The notes beneath the pieces were generated by a model, which ran no database searches, had not been told where the DNA came from, and saw only the letters and a program-made list of their open reading frames with translations. A stretch of DNA of 54,577 nt from Bacteroidaceae bacterium (lineage in GTDB: Bacteria > Bacteroidota > Bacteroidia > Bacteroidales > Bacteroidaceae). This document shows, piece after piece, positions 19,501-29,696 of this stretch. Within the stretch, counting starts at the first letter, position 1; every line of letters starts with the position of its first letter. The translations under genes were made by a program, and so were the position numbers. The stretch spans positions 1-54,577 of the forward strand of contig JAFXAR010000043.1 in the NCBI GenBank assembly GCA_017516885.1, written 5' to 3'.

Positions 19501-21030
19501 ATAGAGGAGTATCTTGCCCATTTGGCCGAGAGCACTGTGCTATCGCCGCAGGAGCGTTCCTTCTATTCAAAGGTAAAGGACTATATGAGGGATAAGCTTG
19601 GACAAATGGGACTTTACTCTGGAAGCAGGCGCAGAATAGGCGAGGAGGAACTCAGAAAACTGATGCAGCGTCATTGCGAGTATATTGTGAAGCGTACCAA
19701 CGCTGCCGATTATAGAAGAAGGGTGTTTGGCAGTTTTAAGGCTGCTCATGGCAACAATTCAACCTATTACGATAAAGAGGGGTATAACAGAAGAAAGGCC
19801 AGTGCGGTTGCTGACGGCAGTTTCCTCAATTCAACACCGCGTTATCTTAAGTTGAGCAAGATGCTGCATGCGTATGAATTCCTGCCGGAGGAGGGCAAGA
19901 AGCGAATCCGTGATATTTATGGTGTTTCAGATGAGTTTTTGAAGGGATATTTTGAGAAACGCTATAAGAAGCCCGACAGCGAAAATGGCAGGAACGGCGA
20001 ATTTCATATCATAAATGTAAACAAGGATGTTCCGCGAGAAAAGCCTGTTAATTATGAATCGATAGGGTCGTGGGGCGGTTCGGTTGGCCTGGGCAAAAAA
20101 CTCTTCAAGAACCCTATTCAGAGAATACTTAACCTAAAGAGCCCGAATTATGCCCGATTGTATCAGTCTATAGTTGAAAATAAGGAAAAGGAACACGATT
20201 CTTATGACACGCAGATGTATGACCAGCTTACTAATATGGCTTTGGAAGATGGCTATAAAATTTACCTGAAGGATGTTGTAAATGACAATGCCTTCTTCAG
20301 CAAGTATCCCGAACTCTCGGGCATGCCGGTTGAGTTCAGCCGCTCAGTGCCTTTCCCTGCCTATTACGACAAGGGAAAGAGCAGAATGCTTATAAATAGC
20401 AGAATGATGAGGTCGGAGAAAATGGATACATATCTCATGGGTGCAATGGAGATGGCTGCTAAAGAGTATGACAGAGAGCGCAATGAGGTTGAAACCGGTC
20501 TTGACGAAATAAATGTGGGATTGAAAGAGAAATATGAGAATGCAGTGGATGTGGCAAAAAAGCTGCGCTCAATGCAAAAGAGCATGCCTTTGTTTGACCC
20601 TAACAGTACGCTCAATGAAATGTTTGAGAAGGAGTACGGATTTGAACCGGCTGAATTCCTGAGGCGCTTCCCTAATATTGACGACTATTTCATTTACAGA
20701 GTGGCCCAGGATTTTCCGGGTGCAAGGCCTTCATTGGGCAACGCTCTCCCAGAGGGCAAGAATGCTGATGGGGAAATAAGCAGTTACAGGAGATATTTCC
20801 AAGGACCTTATGAGATAATTGTCGATGCTGTAAGGAAGAATAACAGGAATGGCGTTCTGAAACTGAGGGATGCCGGTTTGCGCAGTTCATCGCCTTTCCT
20901 TACTCCGCTTGATGAAAAGGAAATTGACAGGGAGTTCCAGCGCTACTTGAATGATGAGGGCTACGATGATGCCGGCGGATGGAACAAAGGGGTGCTTGAA
21001 AGATTTAAGGACAACAGAACCGATAACTAA
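16543..21030 (+). CDS. 1495-residue phage-type polyvalent protein with zinc metallopeptidase domain
   Basis: The largest frame of the window, unbroken. Residues 1-290: low-similarity, Gly/Tyr-rich then helical. About 296-325, 402-425 and 436-455: three Gly/Ala-rich hydrophobic segments like those of ejected virion proteins. About 870-1090: a zincin-like domain with HEVVGH at 936-941 (His936, Glu937, His940) in MLHEVVGHKGLYALFG and a likely third ligand Glu988 or Glu989 in EEYLAHLAE; this is the hallmark of peptidase domains in large polyvalent proteins of phages. The last 400 residues are unrecognised and helical. It starts 16 nt after the previous gene and ends 8 nt before the portal gene. 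Such proteins are thought to enter the host with the DNA. Cellular location and substrate are unknown here. Confidence 0.75.
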   Translation: MIFENDNRKRNDNYGYSDLNFRSNTDSGAGASDYFKSDWPEHDSMEPGAEGSLYNGLGASPAYESGMGSSAFHKPDDPVKSKKYSGYEGVNADGYKPYPLKREGDSYYGNFSRLIADDETRRNYAVSPWVVDDRLGDYYKNVLSASLKRARAKSKERSQEAYRNSMSVIGADPEIAMADAMRVDNPVADLESVMSQIDNNELKKRFKGVAEFSGYDLDDYIEKFVKPTIYNKLADEMIDENVPKSSVEYLLRSSINNSLAGKISQTKLNAMSDNNVHSNMEMSALERYNPNWGEEVLAGVGSLIVDSPLFSVLGAGASGLVGKSVFSATERATAQVMVNGLGRGVTEEAAKQVAKRAIHGKLKNRIMHSALTQGLTLGSYDIANSVADDILINNEVKVGKAASSFVKGMGTGIALGAVGTPLREAANKLRGAVKKSLAAAGVLCAESGVFTGVQTADKLLHGVEISPIDLANDFAKSAATLGVMKLSHLPLKGADYKLDKYGELKKGLKLSISQKVELSELEMNVEQFMDAIVNELKLPTFGGKRSEYIRETYAKIMADENVSLATKSKLMFLVENKLTSTPPVPFDFDAKRNDNGTWDVILFDAAGNKISTQHFDHAGNAKSHMLMQKALLRQNRICFFENELTRGVQSQNFLYQAGRYAMEKGVDVDKLADALYKKSTGEKLSAGEDAMIEEIIERSSYTNTGMLKMLADTRNYIEEKHDLHRGNLMEALGKPFFKNTVELDKALDEYERVIREHVNELKNGTRSDLAEYYKNEGLGSEYAGMTAEEVRKKEADAYTHWFRTRNGDRHNGESMPMGTYSNSGSTQKAVAREADAIAEIPEGENKYITELDSESKANLPQHIKEYGKHAQAVADKLGVDIHIIYSKKQIRKPVSAEAQAEYNTMLWAEGWMDKDGIYVNLSNMNSKEMVEKTMLHEVVGHKGLYALFGPHLNEFLEDVLKKATPDVVRGIEKQMKKYDAGDKYVAIEEYLAHLAESTVLSPQERSFYSKVKDYMRDKLGQMGLYSGSRRRIGEEELRKLMQRHCEYIVKRTNAADYRRRVFGSFKAAHGNNSTYYDKEGYNRRKASAVADGSFLNSTPRYLKLSKMLHAYEFLPEEGKKRIRDIYGVSDEFLKGYFEKRYKKPDSENGRNGEFHIINVNKDVPREKPVNYESIGSWGGSVGLGKKLFKNPIQRILNLKSPNYARLYQSIVENKEKEHDSYDTQMYDQLTNMALEDGYKIYLKDVVNDNAFFSKYPELSGMPVEFSRSVPFPAYYDKGKSRMLINSRMMRSEKMDTYLMGAMEMAAKEYDRERNEVETGLDEINVGLKEKYENAVDVAKKLRSMQKSMPLFDPNSTLNEMFEKEYGFEPAEFLRRFPNIDDYFIYRVAQDFPGARPSLGNALPEGKNADGEISSYRRYFQGPYEIIVDAVRKNNRNGVLKLRDAGLRSSSPFLTPLDEKEIDREFQRYLNDEGYDDAGGWNKGVLERFKDNRTDN

Positions 21031-21038
21031 AAGCTGTT

Positions 21039-23066
21039 ATGAATAAATTTCTTGACAAAAGGGTAAAGGCAGAGGCTGCCAAAGGCAAGGAAAGCAAGGC
21101 GCAAAATGAGGGCGTTGCTGCTGATTTTCTTGCCGAGTGCGCCTCGTGCTGGAACTCGCTTGACGAGGCGCGGCGCAAAATGCGCCGCAGCCTCATGTAC
21201 AGTTACGGCGACCAGTGGGGCGATTATGTTACCGACCCTGATACTCTTGCAAGGATAACCGAGGGCGAGCTTATTAAGAAGAACGGCAAGGTGCCGCTGA
21301 AAAATAATATGATAGCTCCCATACTCAGCAATATTGATGGTCAGCTTAGACAGAATCTTATGCGTCCGGTTTGCGTTGCCCGCGACCAGAGCGAGGCGCG
21401 TGTGGGCGAAATGATGTCCATTGCAATAGAGTATGTACACGATATAAACGAGGTTGAGGAACTTGATGCCGATAGCATGAGGATGCTGCTTAACGGAGGA
21501 ATGACTGCGCAGAGAATTGAATTTGGCGTGAACCCCTCAAAGGACAAGCGCGATGTGTGGATACATTCAGTTAATCCCTCGCGGCTTTTCTTTAATACAA
21601 ATCTTGAGGATGTGCGAATGTGGGATGTTACATGCGTGGGAGAATTGCTTGACTTGCCGCTTGAAGATGTTCTTGCCCATTTTGGAACTACGCCAGAGAA
21701 AAAGCAGCGTATCAAGGAAATATATGGTTCGCTCTCGCCTTCGGTGTTTGGCGGCAGCCGTGCAATGCAGGGCGAAGAGAGCCGAAACCTCTCTTTCTAC
21801 ATAGCGTCGCACTCATGGCTGTGCCGTGTCATTCTTGGCTGGAAACTTGAATCGCGCGATGCCTATCGTTGGAATGATACAAGAAACGGCAGCTGGGGAT
21901 ACATGCCTTATAATGACGAAAGCAAAAAGGAGATTGAGGCAGAGAATGAGCGGAGAAGGGCTGAGAGCGGAAAGAAAGGCCGCAGCGATGATGACCTGCT
22001 GCTTGTGGAATATGAATTTGCTACCGAGCGTTACTGGTATTACAGATATATGACCCCATTTGGTGATATTCTGCAGGAGGGGCGCAGCCCCTATTGGCAT
22101 GGAGAGCATAACTATGTGTTGCACCTCTATCCTCTTGTACAGGGCAAATTGGGTAATTTTGTAGAGCAGTTTATTGACCAGCAGCGTGCTATAAACCGAA
22201 CCGCTACGCTCATAGACTTCATACGCAGCACATCGTCAAAAGGCGTGCTTGTGGTTGATGACGATGCTTTTGAGAGCATGACACGCGAGGAGATTGTTGA
22301 TGAATATGTGCGCTATAATGGTGTGCTGTTTGTGAAGCTTAAGCCGGGACAGAGCATTGATGGAGTGGTGCGGCAATATAACAGCGGTGCAGCCATTGCC
22401 GGCGACTTTGAACTGCTGAGTCTTCAAATGCGCCTTATAAATGAAATTTCGGGCGTAAACTCAGCAATGCAGGGCCAAGCGCCAAAGGCCGGCACTCCGG
22501 CATCGCTCTATGCCCAGCAGACACATAATTCCTCATTGAACCTTAAGGGGGTGTTCGATAGTTTCAGGACTTTCCGCCGGCGCAGGGACTGCAAGGTAAT
22601 GAAGACAATACAGCAGTTTTATACTGAGGTGCAATATATTGACCTTGCCGGGAAGGAGTACAGTGCCGAAGCAAAGTGGTACGACCCGGCGAAAGTGCAG
22701 AATTGCGAGTTTGACTTGACGATTTCCGAAGGCTACAATACTCCTGCATACCAGTTGCTTGCCAATGATTTCCTTATGGAACTTTTCCGTGCTCGGGCAA
22801 TCGATGTCAAGACTATGCTTGAGAACAGTTCCTATCCTTTTGCTTCAAAGATTCTTGAGGCCATTAGGCGGAACGAGCAACAGGCAGCGCAGGGCAAGCC
22901 AATGGAAGGAATCCCGCCACAGTTGCTTGAACAGCTGGCTGCAGGCGGAGCGGGGCAGCAGATACCGGTGCAGCCGTCGGTTGAGGGTGTGCAGAATGCA
23001 ATGCAGGAAACAGTTCCTCAAGATGCTGCGGCCGGCAGCACTGCGGAAATAATGCAAGAACTATAA
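21039..23066 (+). CDS. P22-like phage portal protein
   Basis: 675 residues. The order of segments is that of P22-type portals (about 725 residues in P22): an N-terminal helix pair with WNSLDEARRKMRRSLMYSYG, then NNMIAPILSNIDGQLRQN, VNPSRLFFN (the wing strand), a hydrophilic mid-part, the long helix with EQFIDQQRAINRTATLIDFIR and a NEISGVNSAMQGQAPKAGTPASL loop, and a Gln/Ala-rich C-terminus. In a virion twelve copies form the DNA channel and dock the terminase. Here no terminase, capsid, scaffold, tail or integrase gene is adjacent: atpG lies on one side and ligA on the other. The frame is complete and base use equals that of the host genes, so it has been kept for long. Confidence 0.85.
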   Translation: MNKFLDKRVKAEAAKGKESKAQNEGVAADFLAECASCWNSLDEARRKMRRSLMYSYGDQWGDYVTDPDTLARITEGELIKKNGKVPLKNNMIAPILSNIDGQLRQNLMRPVCVARDQSEARVGEMMSIAIEYVHDINEVEELDADSMRMLLNGGMTAQRIEFGVNPSKDKRDVWIHSVNPSRLFFNTNLEDVRMWDVTCVGELLDLPLEDVLAHFGTTPEKKQRIKEIYGSLSPSVFGGSRAMQGEESRNLSFYIASHSWLCRVILGWKLESRDAYRWNDTRNGSWGYMPYNDESKKEIEAENERRRAESGKKGRSDDDLLLVEYEFATERYWYYRYMTPFGDILQEGRSPYWHGEHNYVLHLYPLVQGKLGNFVEQFIDQQRAINRTATLIDFIRSTSSKGVLVVDDDAFESMTREEIVDEYVRYNGVLFVKLKPGQSIDGVVRQYNSGAAIAGDFELLSLQMRLINEISGVNSAMQGQAPKAGTPASLYAQQTHNSSLNLKGVFDSFRTFRRRRDCKVMKTIQQFYTEVQYIDLAGKEYSAEAKWYDPAKVQNCEFDLTISEGYNTPAYQLLANDFLMELFRARAIDVKTMLENSSYPFASKILEAIRRNEQQAAQGKPMEGIPPQLLEQLAAGGAGQQIPVQPSVEGVQNAMQETVPQDAAAGSTAEIMQEL

Positions 23067-23071
23067 TGACG

Positions 23072-23104
23072 TTGGCATGAGGGTGAATGTCACTCTCATG
23101 CCAA
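23072..23104 (+). terminator. hairpin ending the phage-like block
   Basis: A 15-bp stem TTGGCATGAGGGTGA / TCACTCTCATGCCAA with one G-T wobble and a 3-nt loop, only 5 nt after the portal stop; A/T-rich DNA follows. It closes the block as one transcription unit. Confidence 0.8.
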
Positions 23105-23129
23105 TTGTGTAAAAATAAATTTTTACCCA

Positions 23130-25435
<2,306 letters not shown>

Positions 25436-25455
25436 GAGCAATAGTCTAAATGTCA

Positions 25456-25481
25456 TATTTTATAATATTTAATATAAAATA
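25456..25481 (+). terminator. weak AT-rich hairpin after ligA
   Basis: Arms TATTTTATA and TATAAAATA around an 8-nt loop, 20 nt after the ligA stop. AT-only stem, so the assignment is weak. Confidence 0.35.
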
Positions 25482-25484
25482 CTC

Positions 25485-25515
25485 TGTTAAATAGCAAAAT
25501 TTGATGTAATTTTGC
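25485..25515 (+). promoter_or_regulatory. dapA promoter
   Basis: TAATTTTGC at 25507-25515 matches the -7 consensus exactly; TGTT at 25485 is a poor -33 element at about the right distance. A start near 25521 gives a leader of about 24 nt. Confidence 0.65.
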
Positions 25516-25544
25516 AAACCGAAATTTTAAACGACAGAAATATT

Positions 25545-26426
25545 ATGCGAAATAGACTTGCAGGAATGGGTGTGGCGCTCATTACACCATTTAAAAAGAG
25601 TGGCGAGGTTGACTATGAGGCTTTGGAGAGATTAGTGCAGATGCATATTGACTGCGGAACGGCTTTTCTTTGCGTGCAGGGCACGACAGCGGAAACCCCA
25701 ACGCTGACAATGGAGGAGAAGCGCGAGATAAAAAAACGCATTATTAAGCAGGTTGACGGACGCATGCCCATTATGCTTGGCATAGGCGGGAACTGCACCA
25801 GGAATGTTATTGAGGAACTCAAAAACGAGGACCTTACAGGCGTTGATGCAATACTTTCTGTTGCACCATACTATAACAAGCCTACACAGGAGGGTATATA
25901 CCAGCACTATAAGGCAATTGCCCAGGCAACGGAACTTCCAATATACATGTATAATGTTCCGGGGCGTACAGGTGTGAACATCCTTCCCTCTACAGTGGTG
26001 CGTGTAGCACGCGAATGCCCTAATATCGTAGGTTACAAGGCTGCATCGGGCAATCTTGCGCAGGTAAAGGAACTGGTTGCCACAAAACCCGAAGGCTTTG
26101 ATGTGTTCTCGGGCGATGACGGCCTTACAGTAGACATTATGGAGGCAGGCGGCGTGGGAGTGATTTCAGTCTTCGGCAACGCATTCCCCAAAGCAATGAC
26201 AAAACTTGTTAAGGCTATGCAGGAGGGACGCGTGGGCGACGCGCGCAACCAGCATGTGAAGCTCAACGAACTCTTCCAGCTTATTTTTGTTGACGGCAAT
26301 CCGTCGGGCATAAAGGCGTTGATGAATATTCAGGGCCGCATTGAAAATGTGCTGCGACTGCCGCTTGTTCCGGCTTGCGACGACACTTACAGCGACCTTC
26401 AGCAGGCAATAACATTCCTTGACTAA
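25545..26426 (+). CDS. dapA: 4-hydroxy-tetrahydrodipicolinate synthase
   Basis: 293 residues, TIM barrel, first committed step of lysine/diaminopimelate synthesis from aspartate semialdehyde and pyruvate. GTTAETPTLT near residues 44-53, VPGRTGVN (Tyr-Asn-Val-Pro-Gly-Arg motif) and the Schiff-base lysine at residue 165 (VGYKAASGN) are present. The ATG at 25545 gives the normal start; 11 codons upstream would lie within the promoter. Confidence 0.96.
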   Translation: MRNRLAGMGVALITPFKKSGEVDYEALERLVQMHIDCGTAFLCVQGTTAETPTLTMEEKREIKKRIIKQVDGRMPIMLGIGGNCTRNVIEELKNEDLTGVDAILSVAPYYNKPTQEGIYQHYKAIAQATELPIYMYNVPGRTGVNILPSTVVRVARECPNIVGYKAASGNLAQVKELVATKPEGFDVFSGDDGLTVDIMEAGGVGVISVFGNAFPKAMTKLVKAMQEGRVGDARNQHVKLNELFQLIFVDGNPSGIKALMNIQGRIENVLRLPLVPACDDTYSDLQQAITFLD

Positions 26427-26437
26427 GAACCACCGAT

Positions 26438-27214
26438 ATGAATCATCTGAAGATGATGCTTGATGAGAAGGCACAGCAATACAACTGTGCCTCTTTCATT
26501 GCAAATGACCCGATAAGCTTTCCCCACTCCTTTTCCCGCCGCGAGGATATTGAAATTGCAGCCTTGCTTGCGTCAGTCATCGCGTGGGGCAACCGCAAGA
26601 TGATTCTCCGTTCGGGCAGCAAGATGCTTTATGAGATAATGCGCTCCGCGCCATACGATTATGTGATGAGCGGCGAATGGGAGAGTCTTGATGACAGAAT
26701 GAACATACACCGTACATTCTTTGCATCGGACTTCAAGTATATTTGCCGCGGACTGCAAAGTGTCTACTCTAAATATGGCACTATGGAACAGTTATTTGAA
26801 GGGTGTTCGCCTTGGGAGGGTATAGAGAATTTGCGCAAAGAACTTGCTGCTGTCAATGGCGGTGCATACACGCGCCACATAAGCAATCCAATGCCTGGGA
26901 AGGGAAAGCCTGCGTCAGCATGCAAGCGAATGCACATGATGCTCCGCTGGTTATGCCGCAAGGATGGCATTGTGGACATTGGAATATGGAACTCTCCGCA
27001 TCCGTCGCAGCTTATGGTTCCCATTGACGTGCATGTTGCACGCACGGCACGAATGCTCGGGCTCGTAAGCCGCAAGCAGAACGACCGCCGCACCGTTGAG
27101 GAACTGACAGCCAAGCTCAGAGAGCTCTCGCCTGACGACCCGGTGAAATATGACTTTGCGCTTTTCGGCGCGGGCGAGGCTGGAGACGCTCTGCCAGCGG
27201 AGCAGAAAGAATAA
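26438..27214 (+). CDS. TIGR02757 family protein (DUF2400)
   Basis: 258 residues. ANDPISFPHSFSRREDIEI at the N-terminus, IAWGNRKMI, and PIDVHVARTARMLGL near the C-terminus are the signature of family TIGR02757, conserved in Bacteroidota and some other phyla. The C-terminal half resembles the DNA-glycosylase HhH fold (DVHVARTARMLGL, then LFGAG), but no activity is established. It follows dapA by 11 nt, so they are probably co-transcribed. Confidence 0.9.
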   Translation: MNHLKMMLDEKAQQYNCASFIANDPISFPHSFSRREDIEIAALLASVIAWGNRKMILRSGSKMLYEIMRSAPYDYVMSGEWESLDDRMNIHRTFFASDFKYICRGLQSVYSKYGTMEQLFEGCSPWEGIENLRKELAAVNGGAYTRHISNPMPGKGKPASACKRMHMMLRWLCRKDGIVDIGIWNSPHPSQLMVPIDVHVARTARMLGLVSRKQNDRRTVEELTAKLRELSPDDPVKYDFALFGAGEAGDALPAEQKE

Positions 27215-27277
27215 TACAATTATTAAGAAAACAGCACCGGCGCTGCAATAATTGCTGCCGGAATAAATAATATAACA

Positions 27278-29557
27278 ATGGCAAAGTTTACAAAAGAAGA
27301 AGCACTTAATTACCATGCCGGGAAACGTCCCGGAAAAATTGAGGTGGTGCCTACAAAACCATATTTTACTCAAACCGACCTTTCGCTTGCCTATTCTCCG
27401 GGTGTTGCCGAACCCTGCCTTGAGATTCAGAGCGACCCGCAGAACGCCTATAAATATACCGACAAGGGCAATCTCGTTGCTGTTATTTCAAACGGCACAG
27501 CAGTTCTTGGCCTTGGAAACATTGGCGCTGTAGCCGGAAAGCCGGTAATGGAGGGAAAAGGACTGCTTTTCAAGATATATGCCGGCATTGACGTCTTCGA
27601 CATTGAGGTAGATGAAGAGAATCCCGAAAAGTTCATTGAGGCAGTAAAGGCAATAGCGCCTACATTCGGTGGAATAAATCTTGAAGACATTAAAGCACCT
27701 GAATGCTTTGAGATTGAGCGCAGGCTGAAGGCCGAGCTTGACATTCCCGTTATGCATGACGACCAGCATGGTACAGCCATAATATCGGCTGCCGGCCTGC
27801 TGAATGCTCTTGAGGTTAACGGCAAGGATATTTCAGAAGTGAAAGTTGTGGTTAACGGCGCGGGAGCTGCTGCAATATCATGTACAAAACTCTACATTGC
27901 GCTTGGCGTGAAGAAGGAGAATGTTGTTATGCTCGACAGCCGTGGCGTAATAAGCACTGAACGCACAAACCTTACTCCAGAGAAACTTGAGTTCGCTACA
28001 TCGCGCACAGATATTCACACTCTTAAGGAGGCAATAGCAGGCGCCGATGTGTTCCTGGGACTTTCAAAGGGCAATGTCCTTTCAAAGGATATGGTGCGTT
28101 CAATGGCCAATGACCCCATTGTGTTTGCGCTTGCAAATCCCGAACCGGAGATTACATACGAGGATGCCATGGAAAGCCGTCCCGATGTGCTGATGAGCAC
28201 AGGCCGCAGCGACTATCCTAACCAGATAAACAATGTAATTGGTTTCCCGTATATTTTCCGCGGCGCGCTTGATGTTGCTGCCACTGCAATAAATGAGGAG
28301 ATGAAGCTTGCAGCAGTGCATGCCATTGCCGACCTCGCCAAGCAGCCTGTTCCCGAGATTGTAAACAAGGTGTACAAGGTTGGCAATCTCTCATTCGGGC
28401 GCGATTACTTTATCCCTAAGCCTGTTGACCCTCGTCTGCTGGTAGAGGTCTCAACAGCTGTAGCCAAGGCTGCCATTGAGAGCGGCGTAGCGCGCAAGAC
28501 CGTTGAAGATTGGGACGATTACAAGGAGCATCTGCTTGAGTTTATGGGACGTTCTTCAAAGCTCACCCAGCAGATTTATGACATGGCGCGCACCGAAACG
28601 CAGCGCGTTGTGTTTGCCGAAGGCGCGCACCCTTCAATGATGAAGGCAGCAGTACAGGCAAAGGAAGAGGGTATATGCCAGCCGGTTCTTCTTGGCAACG
28701 ATGAAATTATAGCCAAGGTGGCTGCAGAGAATGGCTTGAATCTTGAGGGCATTGAGGTTGTGAACCTGCGTCATCCAAATGAACGCGAGCGCCGCGAGCG
28801 CTATGCTACAATACTTGCCAGCAAGCGCCAGCGCGAGGGATACACATTTGAGGAGGCCAATGACAAAATGTTCGAGCGCAACTACTTTGGCATGATGATG
28901 GTGGAGACTGGCGATGCCGATGCTTTTGTTACAGGTCTTTATACAAAATATTCAAACACTATTAAGGTTGCCAAAGAGGTGATTGGCATGCAGGAGGGTT
29001 TCAGCACATTTGCCACAATGCACATCCTGAACTCAAAGAAGGGTACATACTTTGTTGCCGATACGCTGATTAACCGCGCTCCGGAACTTGAGACCTTGAT
29101 TGATATTGCACGCCTTGCCGAGAAGTCGGTGCGTTTCTTCAATACCGAACCTGTGATAGCAATGACCTCATATTCTAACTTTGGCAGCGACCAGGGCGGC
29201 AGCGCTGAACGTGTGCGCAAGGCGATAGCCTATCTGCACAAGCAGTACCCCGATTGGGTTATCGATGGCGAGATTCAGGTAAATGTAGCCATGAACAGCG
29301 AGGTGCGCGATAAAAAGTATCCTTTTTCAAAACTTAATGGCAAGGAGGTAAATACGCTTGTGTTCCCCAATCTTAACTCGGCAACATCGTCCTACAAGAT
29401 GCTGCAGGCGCTAAGTCCCGACGTTGAGATTATTGGCCCTATTCAGATGGGATTGAACAAGCCTATCCACTTCATTGACTTTGAAAGCTCGGTACAGGAA
29501 ATCCTTAATGTTACAGCTGTTGCGGCAATTGATGCAATGGTAAATAAAAGGAAGTGA
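27278..29557 (+). CDS. maeB: NADP-dependent malic enzyme with phosphotransacetylase domain
   Basis: 759 residues. Residues 1 to about 425: malic enzyme (YSPGVAEPCLEI, then VMHDDQHGTAIISAAGLLNAL, VVNGAGAAAISC NAD(P) fold, ALANPEPEITYEDA). Residues about 430-759: a phosphate acetyl/butyryl-transferase domain (RVVFAEGAHPSMMKAAV, MTSYSNFGSDQGG), which in MaeB-type enzymes is regulatory. It decarboxylates malate to pyruvate with NADPH formation. A 17-bp hairpin follows. Confidence 0.96.
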   Translation: MAKFTKEEALNYHAGKRPGKIEVVPTKPYFTQTDLSLAYSPGVAEPCLEIQSDPQNAYKYTDKGNLVAVISNGTAVLGLGNIGAVAGKPVMEGKGLLFKIYAGIDVFDIEVDEENPEKFIEAVKAIAPTFGGINLEDIKAPECFEIERRLKAELDIPVMHDDQHGTAIISAAGLLNALEVNGKDISEVKVVVNGAGAAAISCTKLYIALGVKKENVVMLDSRGVISTERTNLTPEKLEFATSRTDIHTLKEAIAGADVFLGLSKGNVLSKDMVRSMANDPIVFALANPEPEITYEDAMESRPDVLMSTGRSDYPNQINNVIGFPYIFRGALDVAATAINEEMKLAAVHAIADLAKQPVPEIVNKVYKVGNLSFGRDYFIPKPVDPRLLVEVSTAVAKAAIESGVARKTVEDWDDYKEHLLEFMGRSSKLTQQIYDMARTETQRVVFAEGAHPSMMKAAVQAKEEGICQPVLLGNDEIIAKVAAENGLNLEGIEVVNLRHPNERERRERYATILASKRQREGYTFEEANDKMFERNYFGMMMVETGDADAFVTGLYTKYSNTIKVAKEVIGMQEGFSTFATMHILNSKKGTYFVADTLINRAPELETLIDIARLAEKSVRFFNTEPVIAMTSYSNFGSDQGGSAERVRKAIAYLHKQYPDWVIDGEIQVNVAMNSEVRDKKYPFSKLNGKEVNTLVFPNLNSATSSYKMLQALSPDVEIIGPIQMGLNKPIHFIDFESSVQEILNVTAVAAIDAMVNKRK

Positions 29558-29580
29558 CAATAATTGCTTTAATTTCTATA

Positions 29581-29620
29581 ATGAGCAATCGCCGTGAACA
29601 AAATCACGGCGATTGCTCAT
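29581..29620. terminator. perfect 17-bp hairpin between convergent genes
   Basis: ATGAGCAATCGCCGTGA (29581-29597) and its exact complement (29604-29620) enclose ACAAAA. It lies between the ends of maeB and aspD and can serve both, although neither side has a long T tract. Confidence 0.75.
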
Positions 29621-29696
29621 TTATGGGAAGCCATATAGATTAGGCCGGACAAGAACCAGCCGACAAGAATAATTGACTGCTAATTTAGAAGTTCCC

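Noticed and set aside
15132-23104. Complete prophage or gene transfer agent
   Set aside because: No terminase, capsid, tail, lysis, repressor or integrase gene lies between atpG and ligA.
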